From: Isochrysis galbana
Lineage: Eukaryota > Haptophyta > Isochrysidales > Isochrysidaceae
Direction: 5' to 3'
Length of the DNA stretch: 45,427 nt
Assembly (NCBI GenBank): GCA_018136815.1
Contig: CM030937.1
Location: 1,932,660 to 1,978,086, forward strand
Both the position numbers and the translations under genes were made by a program. How positions within the stretch are numbered: position 1 is the first letter of the stretch; the number at the start of each line of letters is the position of its first letter. Under the pieces are notes generated by a model that did not search any database, was not told where the DNA came from, and saw nothing but the letters and a program-made list of their open reading frames with translations. This document shows, one piece after another, positions 18,851-28,562 of this stretch.

Positions 18851-19295
18851 TCCTTTGACGATTGTAAGCAAGTTTTCGACTTCTGAGATACACTAATTTC
18901 GAAACCCCAGTTTCCTCGCAGCGGTCCAATGCTTTCCACTATCTCACTCAACTCATGTTGATGATCATGACTGAAACTGATTCGAATGCCAGCCACCGCA
19001 AAGGAAGCGAGCGCAAACCAACAAACAGCCGTGCTGCACATCTAGACATCTGTGTGAATACGCAGCTAGCAGCCCGGCACTGCGTGGCAGGATGATTATG
19101 CGAAGCCAGTCTTGAGCGATCGAAACGTGATCGGTCTGAAGCACACCTCCAGTGTGTGAAGGTGTATGTATACCTTCAACCCGTTTTCTTATGATGACAA
19201 CACAGCAGTCAATCCGCCCAACACCTCAATCCGCCCAAGACCTCACTCGCCTGCCACTCTCCGTAGCCAGTGGCCGGGCGCGTAGATCCTCATCC
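18851..19295. other. Intergenic, no gene seen
   Basis: No recognisable coding or repeat feature. Probably includes the 3' UTR of the minus-strand gene that ends at 19,296. Confidence 0.5.
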
Positions 19296-20099
19296 TCAAA
19301 TTTCTCTTCCTTTTCGGCTCATAACCTGGACGGTGCATGCTGCCCTGGGTGGCCGTGACTCGTCCGCAGCGTCGAGTCCGGCACCGGTTGCTTGCGACTC
19401 AGCTAGCTCAGAAGGTGAAGGACTAGTGAGAGCGTCCGAGGCACCGCAGTCCTCAGGGTGCCGTCGAACCACACGTCCGCTCGGGCCGGTGCGCATCGAC
19501 GAGCTCCCAAACGTCGAGCAGCCATCAGCGCTGGCACAGTAACCACTGCACAGCGAGTCATCCCACTGTTGCGGCTTGGTGTCTGGCGGCCTTCCCACCA
19601 CAAGCTGGCGGATGGTGGGGACGGTGGGCAGCCAGTTGTAGCAGAGGAGCACGGTAAGCGGCAGTGTGATCGGCGCGAATAGCAGGTACCAGAAGAGCCC
19701 AATTGCGCCGAGCAGCAGCAGGAGTGGTGAGAAGAGCAGAAGTCCACCTGCAATCATGGCTGCCGTCGCCGGCTGCGCCTCGGCCGCGGCTGCAAGACGT
19801 GCCAAGGGCGTCTTGAGTGTGCCTAGTGCTGAGAGGGCAATGTGCGCGGCACCCCTCGCAACGTACGGCGCCGCTGCGAACGCGAGGGCGCTCACAATCA
19901 CTGGGAGGCAGCAGAGGAGGCCAAGAGATAGAGCGAGGGAGGAGACAAGGAGGAAGGGTGAGAGAATGGAGGCGCAGAGGGCGAGTGAGACCAGGGCCAG
20001 GGGAGAGCCACTCAGAGTGCTCACTGTGCCGCAGACGCCAGCCGCCAACGCTATCGCCAATGCGCCTAACCCATCGAGAAGTTCGAGGAGGGGAGGCAT
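19296..20099 (-). CDS. Small multipass membrane protein, unknown
   Basis: Starts at ATG 20099, the first in frame after a purine-rich leader, and encodes 267 aa. The N-terminal 155 residues are very hydrophobic: likely membrane segments at ~11-30, 34-52, 53-80, 112-134 and 135-154 (GLFWYLLFAPITLPLTVLLC). The C-terminal ~110 residues are hydrophilic, Ser/Pro-rich (SPSPSELAESQATG) and probably face the cytosol or lumen. I do not recognise a family; the pattern of closely spaced hydrophobic helices is compatible with a lipid-droplet or ER-membrane protein but this is only an impression. The open frame extends further upstream through repeat sequence, which I do not regard as coding. Confidence 0.6.
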   Translation of the reverse strand: MPPLLELLDGLGALAIALAAGVCGTVSTLSGSPLALVSLALCASILSPFLLVSSLALSLGLLCCLPVIVSALAFAAAPYVARGAAHIALSALGTLKTPLARLAAAAEAQPATAAMIAGGLLLFSPLLLLLGAIGLFWYLLFAPITLPLTVLLCYNWLPTVPTIRQLVVGRPPDTKPQQWDDSLCSGYCASADGCSTFGSSSMRTGPSGRVVRRHPEDCGASDALTSPSPSELAESQATGAGLDAADESRPPRAACTVQVMSRKGREI

Positions 20100-20396
20100 C
20101 CCACTTCCCCCCTCCGCCCGCCCCCCCTCCCTCTTCTCTCTCCCTCCTGATTCCTCTCCTATTGTACTCCGTAGGTAGGAGTACTCAACTCGTTTGGAAT
20201 TGTAGATTGTAGTCTTGTAAAAGGTCTTGTTGGCTACCATCCCTAGCCACATAAGTTGGACGAGCCATGCACCAACCGCGCACACACCCATCGCGGGGGA
20301 GTAGGGGCTCCGTTGCCGTCGAGGGCTTTGGTCCCTCAGCACTAGGATTAAACTAGGACAACAAGAAAACTCTGACACTTCCCCATCGCCTGTCGT
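20100..20396. other. Purine-rich leader and upstream flank (minus-strand gene)
   Basis: The minus strand reads GGGAGGGGGG and GAGAGAAGAG at 20,160-20,101, just before the ATG at 20,099. Beyond this nothing is recognised up to the repeat at 20,397. Confidence 0.5.
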
Positions 20397-20530
20397 TGTC
20401 GCATTCGCGAATCGACACTCGTTAGGCTTCTCTCTTCTCTCTTCTTTTCGTCGTTCGGCATTTATCGTTATAATTCTCTGCTTTCTCTCGTTCTCGGTCA
20501 AAAGCTTCGCGTGGACGCATGGGATCTTGG
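20397..20530 (-). repeat. 126-bp module, copy 2
   Basis: Matches 2,725-2,850 from CCAAGATCC to GCGAATGCGACA with substitutions and a small CT-rich insertion. Here it stands alone, without adjoining endonuclease sequence. Confidence 0.75.
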
Positions 20531-20638
20531 GTATTGCCCTTGACCAGACTTGCTCCGAGAAGTCACCTAACTTGCCTTGCTTTCTTGCCCTTCCCTTGGC
20601 CCAACTTGTCAAAACTTGCTTTTTTGTGAGTGGACTTC

Positions 20639-20757
20639 AAAACTATTGTTATAGTTTTAGCGATGGAGCGCGCGCCGACCGCTCCCACCTCCCAGCCCCC
20701 CGCCGCCACGACGCCCCACCGGGGCCGCCCCAAGCCGCCGGAGCCGAAGCGCTCGCC
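20639..20757 (+). mobile_element. LINE 5'-end fragment (copy 3)
   Basis: Begins AAACTATTGTTATAG and continues into the ORF1 start at 20,663 (MERAPTAPTSQPPAATTPHR), matching copies 1 and 2 for about 32 codons, then diverges after CCGAAGCGCTCGC. It is an isolated 5' end, the opposite of the usual 5' truncation of LINEs. Confidence 0.8.
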
Positions 20758-21018
20758 CTTCGCAGTCCTCCTCCCTCCCCTCTCTCCATTCCCTGATTTT
20801 CCCGGGCCAGCTCATATGCACACCGGAGGGTGACGGACGCCCTGCACGCCCTGCGCGCGCAGGCCAACACTCCCTTCTATTTAGGGGTAGGCCCAAAACT
20901 ACTGATTTGTGATTGGCCAACACGAACACCAACACCGGACATGGACATGCGTTATACGTTATACGTTAGAGTTAGTTAGAATGCAGCATCCATGGCTACT
21001 CCTACTACCTACTATAAA
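20758..21018. other. Short stretch between LINE fragments
   Basis: No coding or repeat feature recognised. Confidence 0.4.
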
Positions 21019-21185
21019 CAACCTTTTAATATTCTCGCCTCTCGCGTGGCCTAGTATCGTGCTATGCTACCACGCCTTCGCTCCTTTCCTACCCTTCACC
21101 CTTCACCTTCACCGCCAACCTGCAACCTGCCTTGCGGCGACTCCCCTTGTGCACTACTAAGGGGCCCGGGTCGGGGGGGGTGACT
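21019..21185 (-). repeat. Retroelement 3'-tail repeat, copy 1
   Basis: On the minus strand it runs from GACCCGGGCCCCTTAG through GCACAAGGGGAGTCGCCGCA to GGCGAGAATATTAAAAGGTT. It is an inverted match of 22,693-22,841, so the RT fragment is bracketed by inverted tail copies. Probably a separate, 5'-truncated insertion. Confidence 0.75.
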
Positions 21186-21460
21186 GGATATGCTGGCGGG
21201 GTGTCCCGATCTTTGGCGGTGAGGTTCTGACCCCCCTCCTCTTCCGCTAAGCGGTCGGGTTGTCTTTGTGTGGAGATGGACTGTTCCCAGGATCCGGGTA
21301 AGGCTCCTGAGACTCCATCCTTGGCAACCCACGCGTCCGTAGGCGGCCTATCGACTTGGGTAGCGGGTGAAGATACTTGGGAAGGCTTGGGCACGGGTGC
21401 AGTGGTGACGGGGTCCGCGCGCGGCGGCGAGGGCGAATTTTGCGGTGCATAGGGTGGTGA

Positions 21461-22510
21461 TGGGTCCATAGGAACAGATTTCCCACGAGTAAGCTAACCG
21501 ATGGGATAACGGGCCCAAGCAAACTCCCGGAGTTCTGGAAGCGAGCGCTGAACAACATTCGCACACTTAAGCTAACATCACCCATGGAGCAGTCGCTGGC
21601 GAAGCGACCGCGTCCGCCCGCGGAGGCCGAGCAGGTGCGTGCGACTCGCGTCGCGCCACACGGCCCGTGGCCTCGGCCACGCCACCCTCAGCAGCCTTGC
21701 TGGTCCCCCCCATGGGAGACAGCAGGCTGTGGACCCCACCCGGCCTACACCAGACGAGACACGCCAACCCTCCAACAGGCATGCCTTATGGCAGAGGCCT
21801 CACTCACCCTGGAGAAGGCCGCGCCGCCTTGGCGGCGCGGCCCGAGACCGGGTGGCCCTTATGGGCACACCTTCACGGTAGGGAGCGGTATGCCGCAGGG
21901 ATGCCCGCTCTCCCCGCTCGCCTTCCTCCTCACGACGGAGGCACTCACCCGGGCCATAAACAACGACGACGACATAGAGGGAGTAGACCTAAATGGGTAT
22001 AATCTGAAGATCAGCCAGTTTGCTGACGACACCGCGCTAATAGCTCGCGACTACAAAAGTCTTAAAAAGTCCCTGCATTGGGTGAAACTACACGAAAAGG
22101 CTACGGGAGGGAAGACAAACGAGAGCAAATTCCAGGGACTCCGGATGGGGGCACAAAGGACTCGCAAACCTCCGTGGGATATGCGAAAATATAACTGGAT
22201 AGGAAACAGCGAATACCTGACAATATTAGGAGTCCCCTTGGGAGCGCCGGAAGCGCTCAAGCCCTTTTGGTCGAAACTAGCGGACAAAGTTGACGAAAAA
22301 GTCTCTAAGCTAGCACCGGCCACCGAACATATGACTATATTCGGAAGAGCGGCCATAGTCAACTTTATGATATATGGCACGCCCAGATACTGGCTGCAGA
22401 CACTATCCGCTCCGAAGTGGTTCCACACGCGAATCCGCAAAGCTGCGGACACTGTCCTCTGGACAAGTCTAGTGGCGAAAGCACTTGACCTCGTCGACAG
22501 GATCGCCTGA
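21461..22510 (+). CDS. Non-LTR retrotransposon reverse transcriptase fragment (ORF2)
   Basis: An open frame of ~350 codons (first ATG 21584). Near the start, LPEFWKRALNNIRTLKL resembles the linker between endonuclease and RT in LINE ORF2. The RT palm follows: GSGMPQGCPLSPLAFLLTTE (box B), QFADDTALIARD with the catalytic FADD aspartates (22,019-22,042), KTNESKFQGLRMG, and YLTILGVPLGAP (box E). The fingers boxes with the first catalytic Asp are missing; the ~90 residues between linker and box B are Pro/Arg-rich and unlike RT, so the frame survived an internal deletion or replacement. Not functional as it stands. It may belong to the same family as the ORF1 copies, but no sequence here overlaps to prove it. 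Confidence 0.85.
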   Translation, partial: WVHRNRFPTSKLTDGITGPSKLPEFWKRALNNIRTLKLTSPMEQSLAKRPRPPAEAEQVRATRVAPHGPWPRPRHPQQPCWSPPWETAGCGPHPAYTRRDTPTLQQACLMAEASLTLEKAAPPWRRGPRPGGPYGHTFTVGSGMPQGCPLSPLAFLLTTEALTRAINNDDDIEGVDLNGYNLKISQFADDTALIARDYKSLKKSLHWVKLHEKATGGKTNESKFQGLRMGAQRTRKPPWDMRKYNWIGNSEYLTILGVPLGAPEALKPFWSKLADKVDEKVSKLAPATEHMTIFGRAAIVNFMIYGTPRYWLQTLSAPKWFHTRIRKAADTVLWTSLVAKALDLVDRIA

Positions 22511-22841
22511 GGCTGGGAAACATCCCCCCCCCCCCCCCTCCTCGAAGAGCCCCCTCGGCGAAGAACGCCGAAAACGAGCGACAAAATATTAACGGCGTGA
22601 CATGCACGCCAGCACATGGAAGAAACGGGCCACTCAGAGGCACAGGAGGGAGGCGAGAACACTCCACTGGGGGCCGGTGCACCCCGCCCAACTCAGCCCC
22701 CCCCACGACCTGGGCCCCTACGTAGAGCACAAGGGGAGATGCCGCAAGGCGGGAAGTGTGGGAGAGGAAGGGAAATGGGCGTGGCTACTGTAGCTGATCC
22801 CAAGGCCACGCGCGGGGCGAGACTATTAAAAGGTTTTTTTT
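22511..22841 (+). repeat. Retroelement 3' region and T-tail (tail copy 2)
   Basis: Begins with a C run (22,526-22,540). From ~22,693 it matches the tail copies at 21,019 and 41,459, ending GGCGAGACTATTAAAAGG and a T8 run (22,834-22,841). In one frame both this and the 21-kb copy give HKG-x-x-RKAG, so part could be the C-terminal coding end. Sense is taken from the adjoining RT. Confidence 0.75.
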
Positions 22842-23396
22842 AATTGCGAGCACGACAAACACAACTCAGCCAGAAATCGAACAGCGACAGGTGAATCGAG
22901 AGAAACGAGCAAGCCAAAGGAAGAATCAACGAGAATCGAGACTGCGATGACCAACCAACTCGGACTAAATCTAGACCATCGAGAACGCATCAAAACAGAC
23001 TTCAAACAACGAGCGACGGCCATCAAAGCCTCAAACAAACTTGTGACGAAAAACCGCTCCCACGCGGTGACCATGAGCGCATGGCCAAACAGGTGATGAC
23101 TCTCCCTCAGAGAGCACATCATATCATATCAAAGGACTCGAACTCGAAACTCGAAATCGAAATGGAGCAACGGAAACGAAAGAAAGGGATGGGAGCGCGC
23201 AAATCGAGAGAAAGAATGAATGAAGACCGACGAACGACGAACGAAGAATGAGGGCTGCCTCGACACGCGCGCGGCGATCAAGACAAAGATCAAGAGGCAG
23301 ATCAAGAGCGGGCCACATACCCAAGTCAACTCCCTAGGCAAGGCTTACTTCAAGCGATCAACAGACGCTCAAGTGCAAGGGCACTACTACCTACTA
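22842..23396. other. Purine-biased intergenic region, no gene seen
   Basis: Rich in GAACGAG/AATCGAGA-like purine stretches. No recognised feature. Confidence 0.5.
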
Positions 23397-23912
23397 TAGT
23401 CCTAGATGTTAAACACAGGAACAGTGTGGTTCTACGGAAGTCAAAAACAGTGTTTTTCACCGTGTTTCTTGGAGACCCCCATGTCCGGAACAGAGGGTTG
23501 CGCGCTGCGCGCGCGCGGTGAGTGAGCGTGCGAGCGAGGCCATAGCCATAGCATAATCAATCCCGCCACCTGATTGCCTGGCCTCCCACCTGCACCACTA
23601 CACCACTAGCTACCAGCTACCACCACCTACCACCTACCACCTAGTTGGATGCAAGACAATCAATCATCAATCAGCACAATCATGCTTGACAGTTACAATT
23701 ACAATTACACTCCCACAGGCCACAGGAACTACCGGTAGCTGTGAGCTGTGAGCCTACGGAAGATGGATATAAATATATATGTATAATACACTATATATGT
23801 ATATGACCCGCTGTTTTCGGTACTGTGTTTCACCGTGTTTCCAAAAAAGCCAAAAACAGCTGTTTTTGGTGTGTTTCTAGACCTGACCCACCGTGTTTAA
23901 CATCTAGGACTA
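23397..23912. mobile_element. 516-bp MITE-like element with 20-bp TIRs, TA target
   Basis: The left end TAGTCCTAGATGTTAAACAC is repeated exactly, inverted, at the right end, and TA dinucleotides flank both sides (23,395-96 and 23,913-14). Subterminal AAAAACAG/CTGTTTTT hairpins occur on both sides. No coding capacity. TA duplication with short TIRs is typical of Tc1/mariner-derived (Stowaway-type) MITEs. A (TA)-rich patch lies at 23,766-23,800. Confidence 0.8.
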
Positions 23913-24909
23913 TATTACTTAATTGGGACTACACGAGCAGGAAGTAAGCGATGTATGTATAGTCAGAGGCATCCGTGCCTTCCTTCAACGTGACACTGAC
24001 TACTACTACTACTCGGTACTTGGAAGCCAACTACAGGCGTTGCAAGGATGTGGTGAAGCACACTCCATCAGATGTGTACTCTTTGCCAACTTACCAAAGG
24101 TTCAACAACAGACTCGCATCCGAGCTTGACACCGGACTGGCAGAATTTACATTTACACGCCGAACATCATAGTCGTCATTGCACAAGGCGCGCCGCGGCG
24201 CGCTGCTCTCGCCGCTGGGCAACGAACGGCGAGGGGGGGAACGCCGCACGCACCCCGTGCTAGGTCCACTCGGGCTGGCGGACTGAGTCGACGACCTGAA
24301 CGTGCTCGAGGCGCTAGGCGCTAGTGGACGAGGTGCTCGACCGGCGACGATGAGGTTGGACCTTGCGGCCGCGTTGGTTGTCAAAGTCGCGCCGAGGGAC
24401 TTGCAGCTCTTCCCAGGACTCCGCATCGCGATGATAAATGCTGAAGCACTCGGCGTGGTGTAGAAGCCCTTTCGACCCGGGGTCGCGGTAGAAACGCGTT
24501 GAGTCGAAGCACCTATTTCGGTGCTTCTGGCCGGCAGTACAGAGTTAACTACTCCGGTCCGGAGCTAGGGAGAGGGGCGGTCCGGAGTTGCGGCGTGTTA
24601 TTGAGAAATCCGCCGGGTGGAAGTTTCCAGGCCGCTGGAAGAGTCAGCCTCTCCATCTATATTTAGGACTTGGTGTTGCACGGCAGCTGGTGGAGCCGAT
24701 CGATCGGCGGCGCGGCCGGGGGGAGAGAGCGTGGGGGGTGGGGGAGGGGGTGGGGGGAAGGTTAGAGATCGGTGGGGGGAGAGGAGAAAAAGGGAGAAAG
24801 CTGGGAGGAGAGGGCGGTGAAATAAGGAGAGAGTTTACTGGGAGATCTAGAGGAGAGGAAGAGAGTGGGGGAGAGGTTATGTTTTGGAGAGTCTCTCATG
24901 TGGTTTCTG
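23913..24909. other. Intergenic and upstream region of immunophilin gene
   Basis: Contains a simple (CTA)n patch at ~24,000, an 8-bp stem hairpin GAAGCACC-loop-GGTGCTTC near 24,508-24,530, and purine-rich G/A sequence from ~24,715 onward. Small open frames at 24,090-24,430 are not recognisable. Confidence 0.45.
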
Positions 24910-24912
<3 letters not shown>

Positions 24913-24978
<66 letters not shown>

Positions 24979-24980
24979 GG
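24913..24980 (+). repeat. (GA)n tract in the leader of the immunophilin gene
   Basis: Pure (GA)n about 60-125 bp before the ATG at 25,040, on the coding strand, as for other genes in the window. Confidence 0.85.
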
Positions 24981-25039
24981 AAGAAGAGAGGAGGAGAGAG
25001 GGCGCGAGGGGCGAGGAGGAAAAAGAGGGAGAGGCGACG

Positions 25040-27744
25040 ATGGGCGGCGTGCTCGACGGACTGAGCGAGGCGGATCTCTCTCGACTGCGCTGCCTGGAGG
25101 GGAGCTCTCTCCACGAGGCGCTTCGCGAGCTAGGCCTGACCAAGCTGGGCGACCGTCTCAGGGCGGTTCAGGCACTCGCCCCGCCTGGAACAAGCTTCCA
25201 GCCCCTCCCCGAAGAGCGGCGGGCTCTGTCTCCGCCCCGAACCACCTTCCAGCCTCTTGCCCAAGAGCGATGGGCGCTCGATCGCGAAACGATGGACGAC
25301 GTGTGCCACGATGGTGGGCTTCTCAAGCGCGTGATGCGAGAGGGCGATGGGCCGACTCCCAGCATCCCAAGTAAGGTCAAGCTTCGATGCATCGGCAGGC
25401 TGGCTGTAGACGGACGACGCTTCGAGTCGGGCGTCTCGGTGGCCGCGCTTGGCGAGGGAATGCTCATACGTGGGCTCGAGCGAGGTGTACTTACTATGCG
25501 GCGTGGCGAGACGGCCACCTTCGTCTTCCGACCGGAATACGCGTACGGGCTTGAGGGGAAGCCAGCGGCTTGCGGAGGCCTCGTCGACGTACCGGGCGGC
25601 GCATCCGTGGTCTATGAGGTCGAACTGATCAGCTTGGAGGCACCCAAGCGCGAAGCATGGGAAATGAGCCTAGACGAGCGTCTCGATGAGGTGAGCTCGC
25701 AAACGTCTCGATCCGCGGCGTTGCTTTACCCCGCTTGCCCTCTCCTCGCACGACCCGCAATGGCACTATTGGTGCTGGGCTTGCTGCTCAAATAAATCGC
25801 CGGAGACCTGTGTGATCCCAGAGCAATGACCACGCATGTGCCTCTTCTGACCAGCGCCTCCAAACCAAGCACCTCTAAAGTATTTTCCGGACAGTGACAA
25901 ATGGGCTGTGGCATCCTCACTTCCACCTGTCGTAGGCGATCCGTCTCAAGGCGGAAGGTGGGCGCCAGTTCGGTATTGGCGCATGGAAGGAGGCGCAGGT
26001 GTTGTATCACGCAAGCTCACAATTGCTCCTTGACGAGGCGCCGGTTGACGGCTACGACTCGCTCGGGGAGTTGAGGGCTCCAGAGGGTAGGGTGGTGGAG
26101 GCACGAGGCGTATTAGTGGCCAGTTTGCTCAATGAGGTGCGGCATTGGCGACGTGCTAATGTTGGGCACTCAGCGACCTATTGCCTGTGGCGCGGCCGCA
26201 TCCGCGGCCATCTCTAATGCACAAGCCAGGACGTTCCAAGTCTGAGGGAGGGAGGGAGCCCGCTCGCATCTGCTGCTCCTCTGGACGACAGAGAACACGG
26301 CAGCCGCGCTCTCGTCCATGTCTCTTCCATGAGCCACCTCGCGTCCCTCACCTCGCTCCTCTGCGGGCCCTTAGGCTGCATGCGCTCTCCACCGAGACGA
26401 TTGGTCTCGTGCAATCCTCGTGTGCAGCGCGGTCATCTCTCATCTAGTGGACCCTCTTGGGATGGATCTTGACTCGCATATCAAGGCACTATACCGCCGC
26501 GGTCGCGCTTATGCCAGGCGTAGCGAGTTCGAAGCTGCTCGAGCAGACGTGAAAGAGGCGGCTAAGCTCGCACCCAACAATCGGCAGGTGTGTTCAAACC
26601 AGCGGTCTCAAAACAACATGGCGGCAGGCCCTGCGCCGCTCATGCCGCCGTGGGCACCGCCTGCAAAGAATAGTCGAGATCTTGATGGCGTGCCGATGCG
26701 CCTACTACGAACCCCATGTTGCCGGAGTAGGTGCGAGAACTCTGGGAAGAGCTGCGCACCCTCGAGAAGGATCGCAGCGTGGGTGGTCGGGCCGTGATGG
26801 CGAAAATGGGCACTGCGGCAGGCTTATACAAGGGGCTCCACCTTCGCCCCCGCCGTGCGAACACACGGCCACGCGTCTGGATGGACGTCTCCATCGGTGG
26901 CAGAAGCGTCGGTCGAATCACATTCGAGCTCTTCGCTGAGGCTCTCCCTCGTACCTGCGCCAACTTCCGCGCGCTGTGCACGGGGGAGGTGGGCCTCTCG
27001 CCTCGCACAGGCAAGCCCCTCTGCTACCGAGGTTCCACCTTCCATCGGGCTGTCAACACGGATGATGGGGCGCCACAGTATATGCGCGAGGGAGCTGACG
27101 GCACCGGCCGCTCGTTCGAGATTTGGAAAGGCATGTTTGTTCAGGGCGGAGACATCGTCAACGGCGATGGCACAGGGAACGACTCTATCTACGGCGAGGC
27201 GTTTGACGACGAGAGCTTTGAGTTCAAGCACAACGACAAGTACTTGCTCTCCATGGCAGGCACGCCACCTATGCGCCATAGGCAGGCCGAGGCGCGCCTG
27301 CATGTTCCCAATCGCAATGGCTCTCAGTTTTTTATCACGACCAAATCGACGACCGCAAACCTCGGCGGTGCATCCATCACGCACTTCGACTATCGGCACG
27401 TCGTCTTTGGACGCGTCGCAACCCGCGAGGGCGTCGGTATAGTGAACATGATCCAAAAGCTCCCTACAGATGTAGAACACGGTCATCGCATCCTCGAGCC
27501 CGTCATCATCACCGACTGCGGAGAGGTGACACCCAGTGACGAGCCCGACACGGAGGGTTGTTTCAGCGCCGACGCCGAGGATTCAAAGGAGGAGCAGGGT
27601 AAGCCGTGGTTTCAAACGGCTACGGAGGCTGAGGCAGCACAACAGGAGGCGAACGCCACCGCTGCAACAGCACGCGTCGTGCCGCAGGTTGATCCTGAGG
27701 ACAATATTCGCTCCGCGGAAGTCGATGACGATGATGCCACATAG
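25040..27744 (+). CDS. Dual-family immunophilin: FKBP - TPR - cyclophilin (FCBP type)
   Basis: Four exons: 25040-25690, 25936-26136, 26375-26587, 26731-27744; all introns are GT-AG and phase 0 and give 692 aa. Residues 8-46 look SAM-like; 48-80 hold a duplicated PP-x-T-x-FQPL motif. FKBP domain ~92-200: RRFES, MLIRGLERG, FRPEYAYG, VVYEVEL; the FKBP12 Tyr26 position is Cys and Trp59 is Leu. TPRs at ~218-248, 276-309 and 321-353 keep the FKBP52-type clamp residues K222, N283, K321 and R325, suggesting Hsp90 C-terminus binding. Cyclophilin domain ~403-620: GSTFHR (catalytic R461), MFVQGGD (Q493), NGSQFF (F555), with H573 at the CsA-contact Trp121 position as in Cyp40, and insertions of ~24 residues (462-492) and ~14 residues (~535-548). 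The tail is acidic. Expected role: peptidyl-prolyl isomerase/co-chaperone. The same order is known from Toxoplasma FCBP. Confidence 0.85.
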
Positions 27745-28562
27745 CGCCCTGACCACAGGAGCACACACTCTGGACGGGGGTTCTCGGCCACTCTCTCTCA
27801 TTGAGAGTGGCGGGTTGTGCGCGAGCAGTTGAGTGCAGACGTTACGACCTCGTACCCACACGCCCACTCCCCGATCTCAACCGCCAGGGCTTCACGCTCA
27901 GGTGACCTGCAATTGCAGGCGGCAGTGGGCGTCCCTATACTGACACGCGCACCGAGACGGCTTGCGCTCGAAGCAAACGCGAGTTAGAGCTATCGCTAGC
28001 GGAATGCCGCATTTTGCGGCTTACATTATACTGCCTCGCAGCACACCCAAGCCAAGAGGGTAGATGGCCCCCTAACCACCTTTGGGAAGATGGCCCCCTC
28101 TCTCCTTATACCTGCGCTTCACCACCCACTCAGACTCAGAACCACGGGCATGTCCCGAATGCTTAGTATCTCCATATTGATGCTGGATTTTGGATTGCTA
28201 CCGATCCCTTTCAAAGAAACCAACGTCGGTTGTAGGGAGGTCAAACACTGATTTATAACTACTAACATGTGGGGGGGGGGGGCTGCATTTCTTGACCGCC
28301 CCCCCCAAGCCCATAAAAACTCCCAAGGCGCAAGGGAAGGGGCTCACCTGCCGGCGCCCACGAATAAATTCCCGAGGAAAATGGTGGGTGTTACCGCCCC
28401 CCTCGCGCCCCCCCTCTGCACACGCGTTGGGGCTCTAACCGTCAAGAACTGGCGGTCGCGCCCCGGGGCCGATAAGGTTATTATTTCGGAGCCGTTGTTT
28501 CATGACACGCGATTCACCCCGAGATACGTCCGCGCGATCGGGGCCCGCCACGCTTTCATCTG
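27745..28562. other. Intergenic, no gene recognised
   Basis: Immediately after the immunophilin stop there is a GAGAGT/ACTCTC hairpin (27,790-27,812), perhaps in the 3' UTR. A G run sits at ~28,270-28,282. A plus frame at ~28,380-28,620 (MVGVTAPLAPPLCTRVGALT) precedes the broken ORF below and may be part of the same remnant. Confidence 0.4.

Noticed and set aside
20100..20612. N-terminal extension of the small membrane protein to 438 aa
   Set aside because: The extension crosses the 126-bp repeat and a purine leader and has no recognisable protein character.
24500..24535. tRNA or histone 3' stem-loop near the GAAGCACC hairpin
   Set aside because: No cloverleaf, no T-loop motif and no histone gene nearby; only a simple hairpin is supported. 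No tRNA was found elsewhere in the window.
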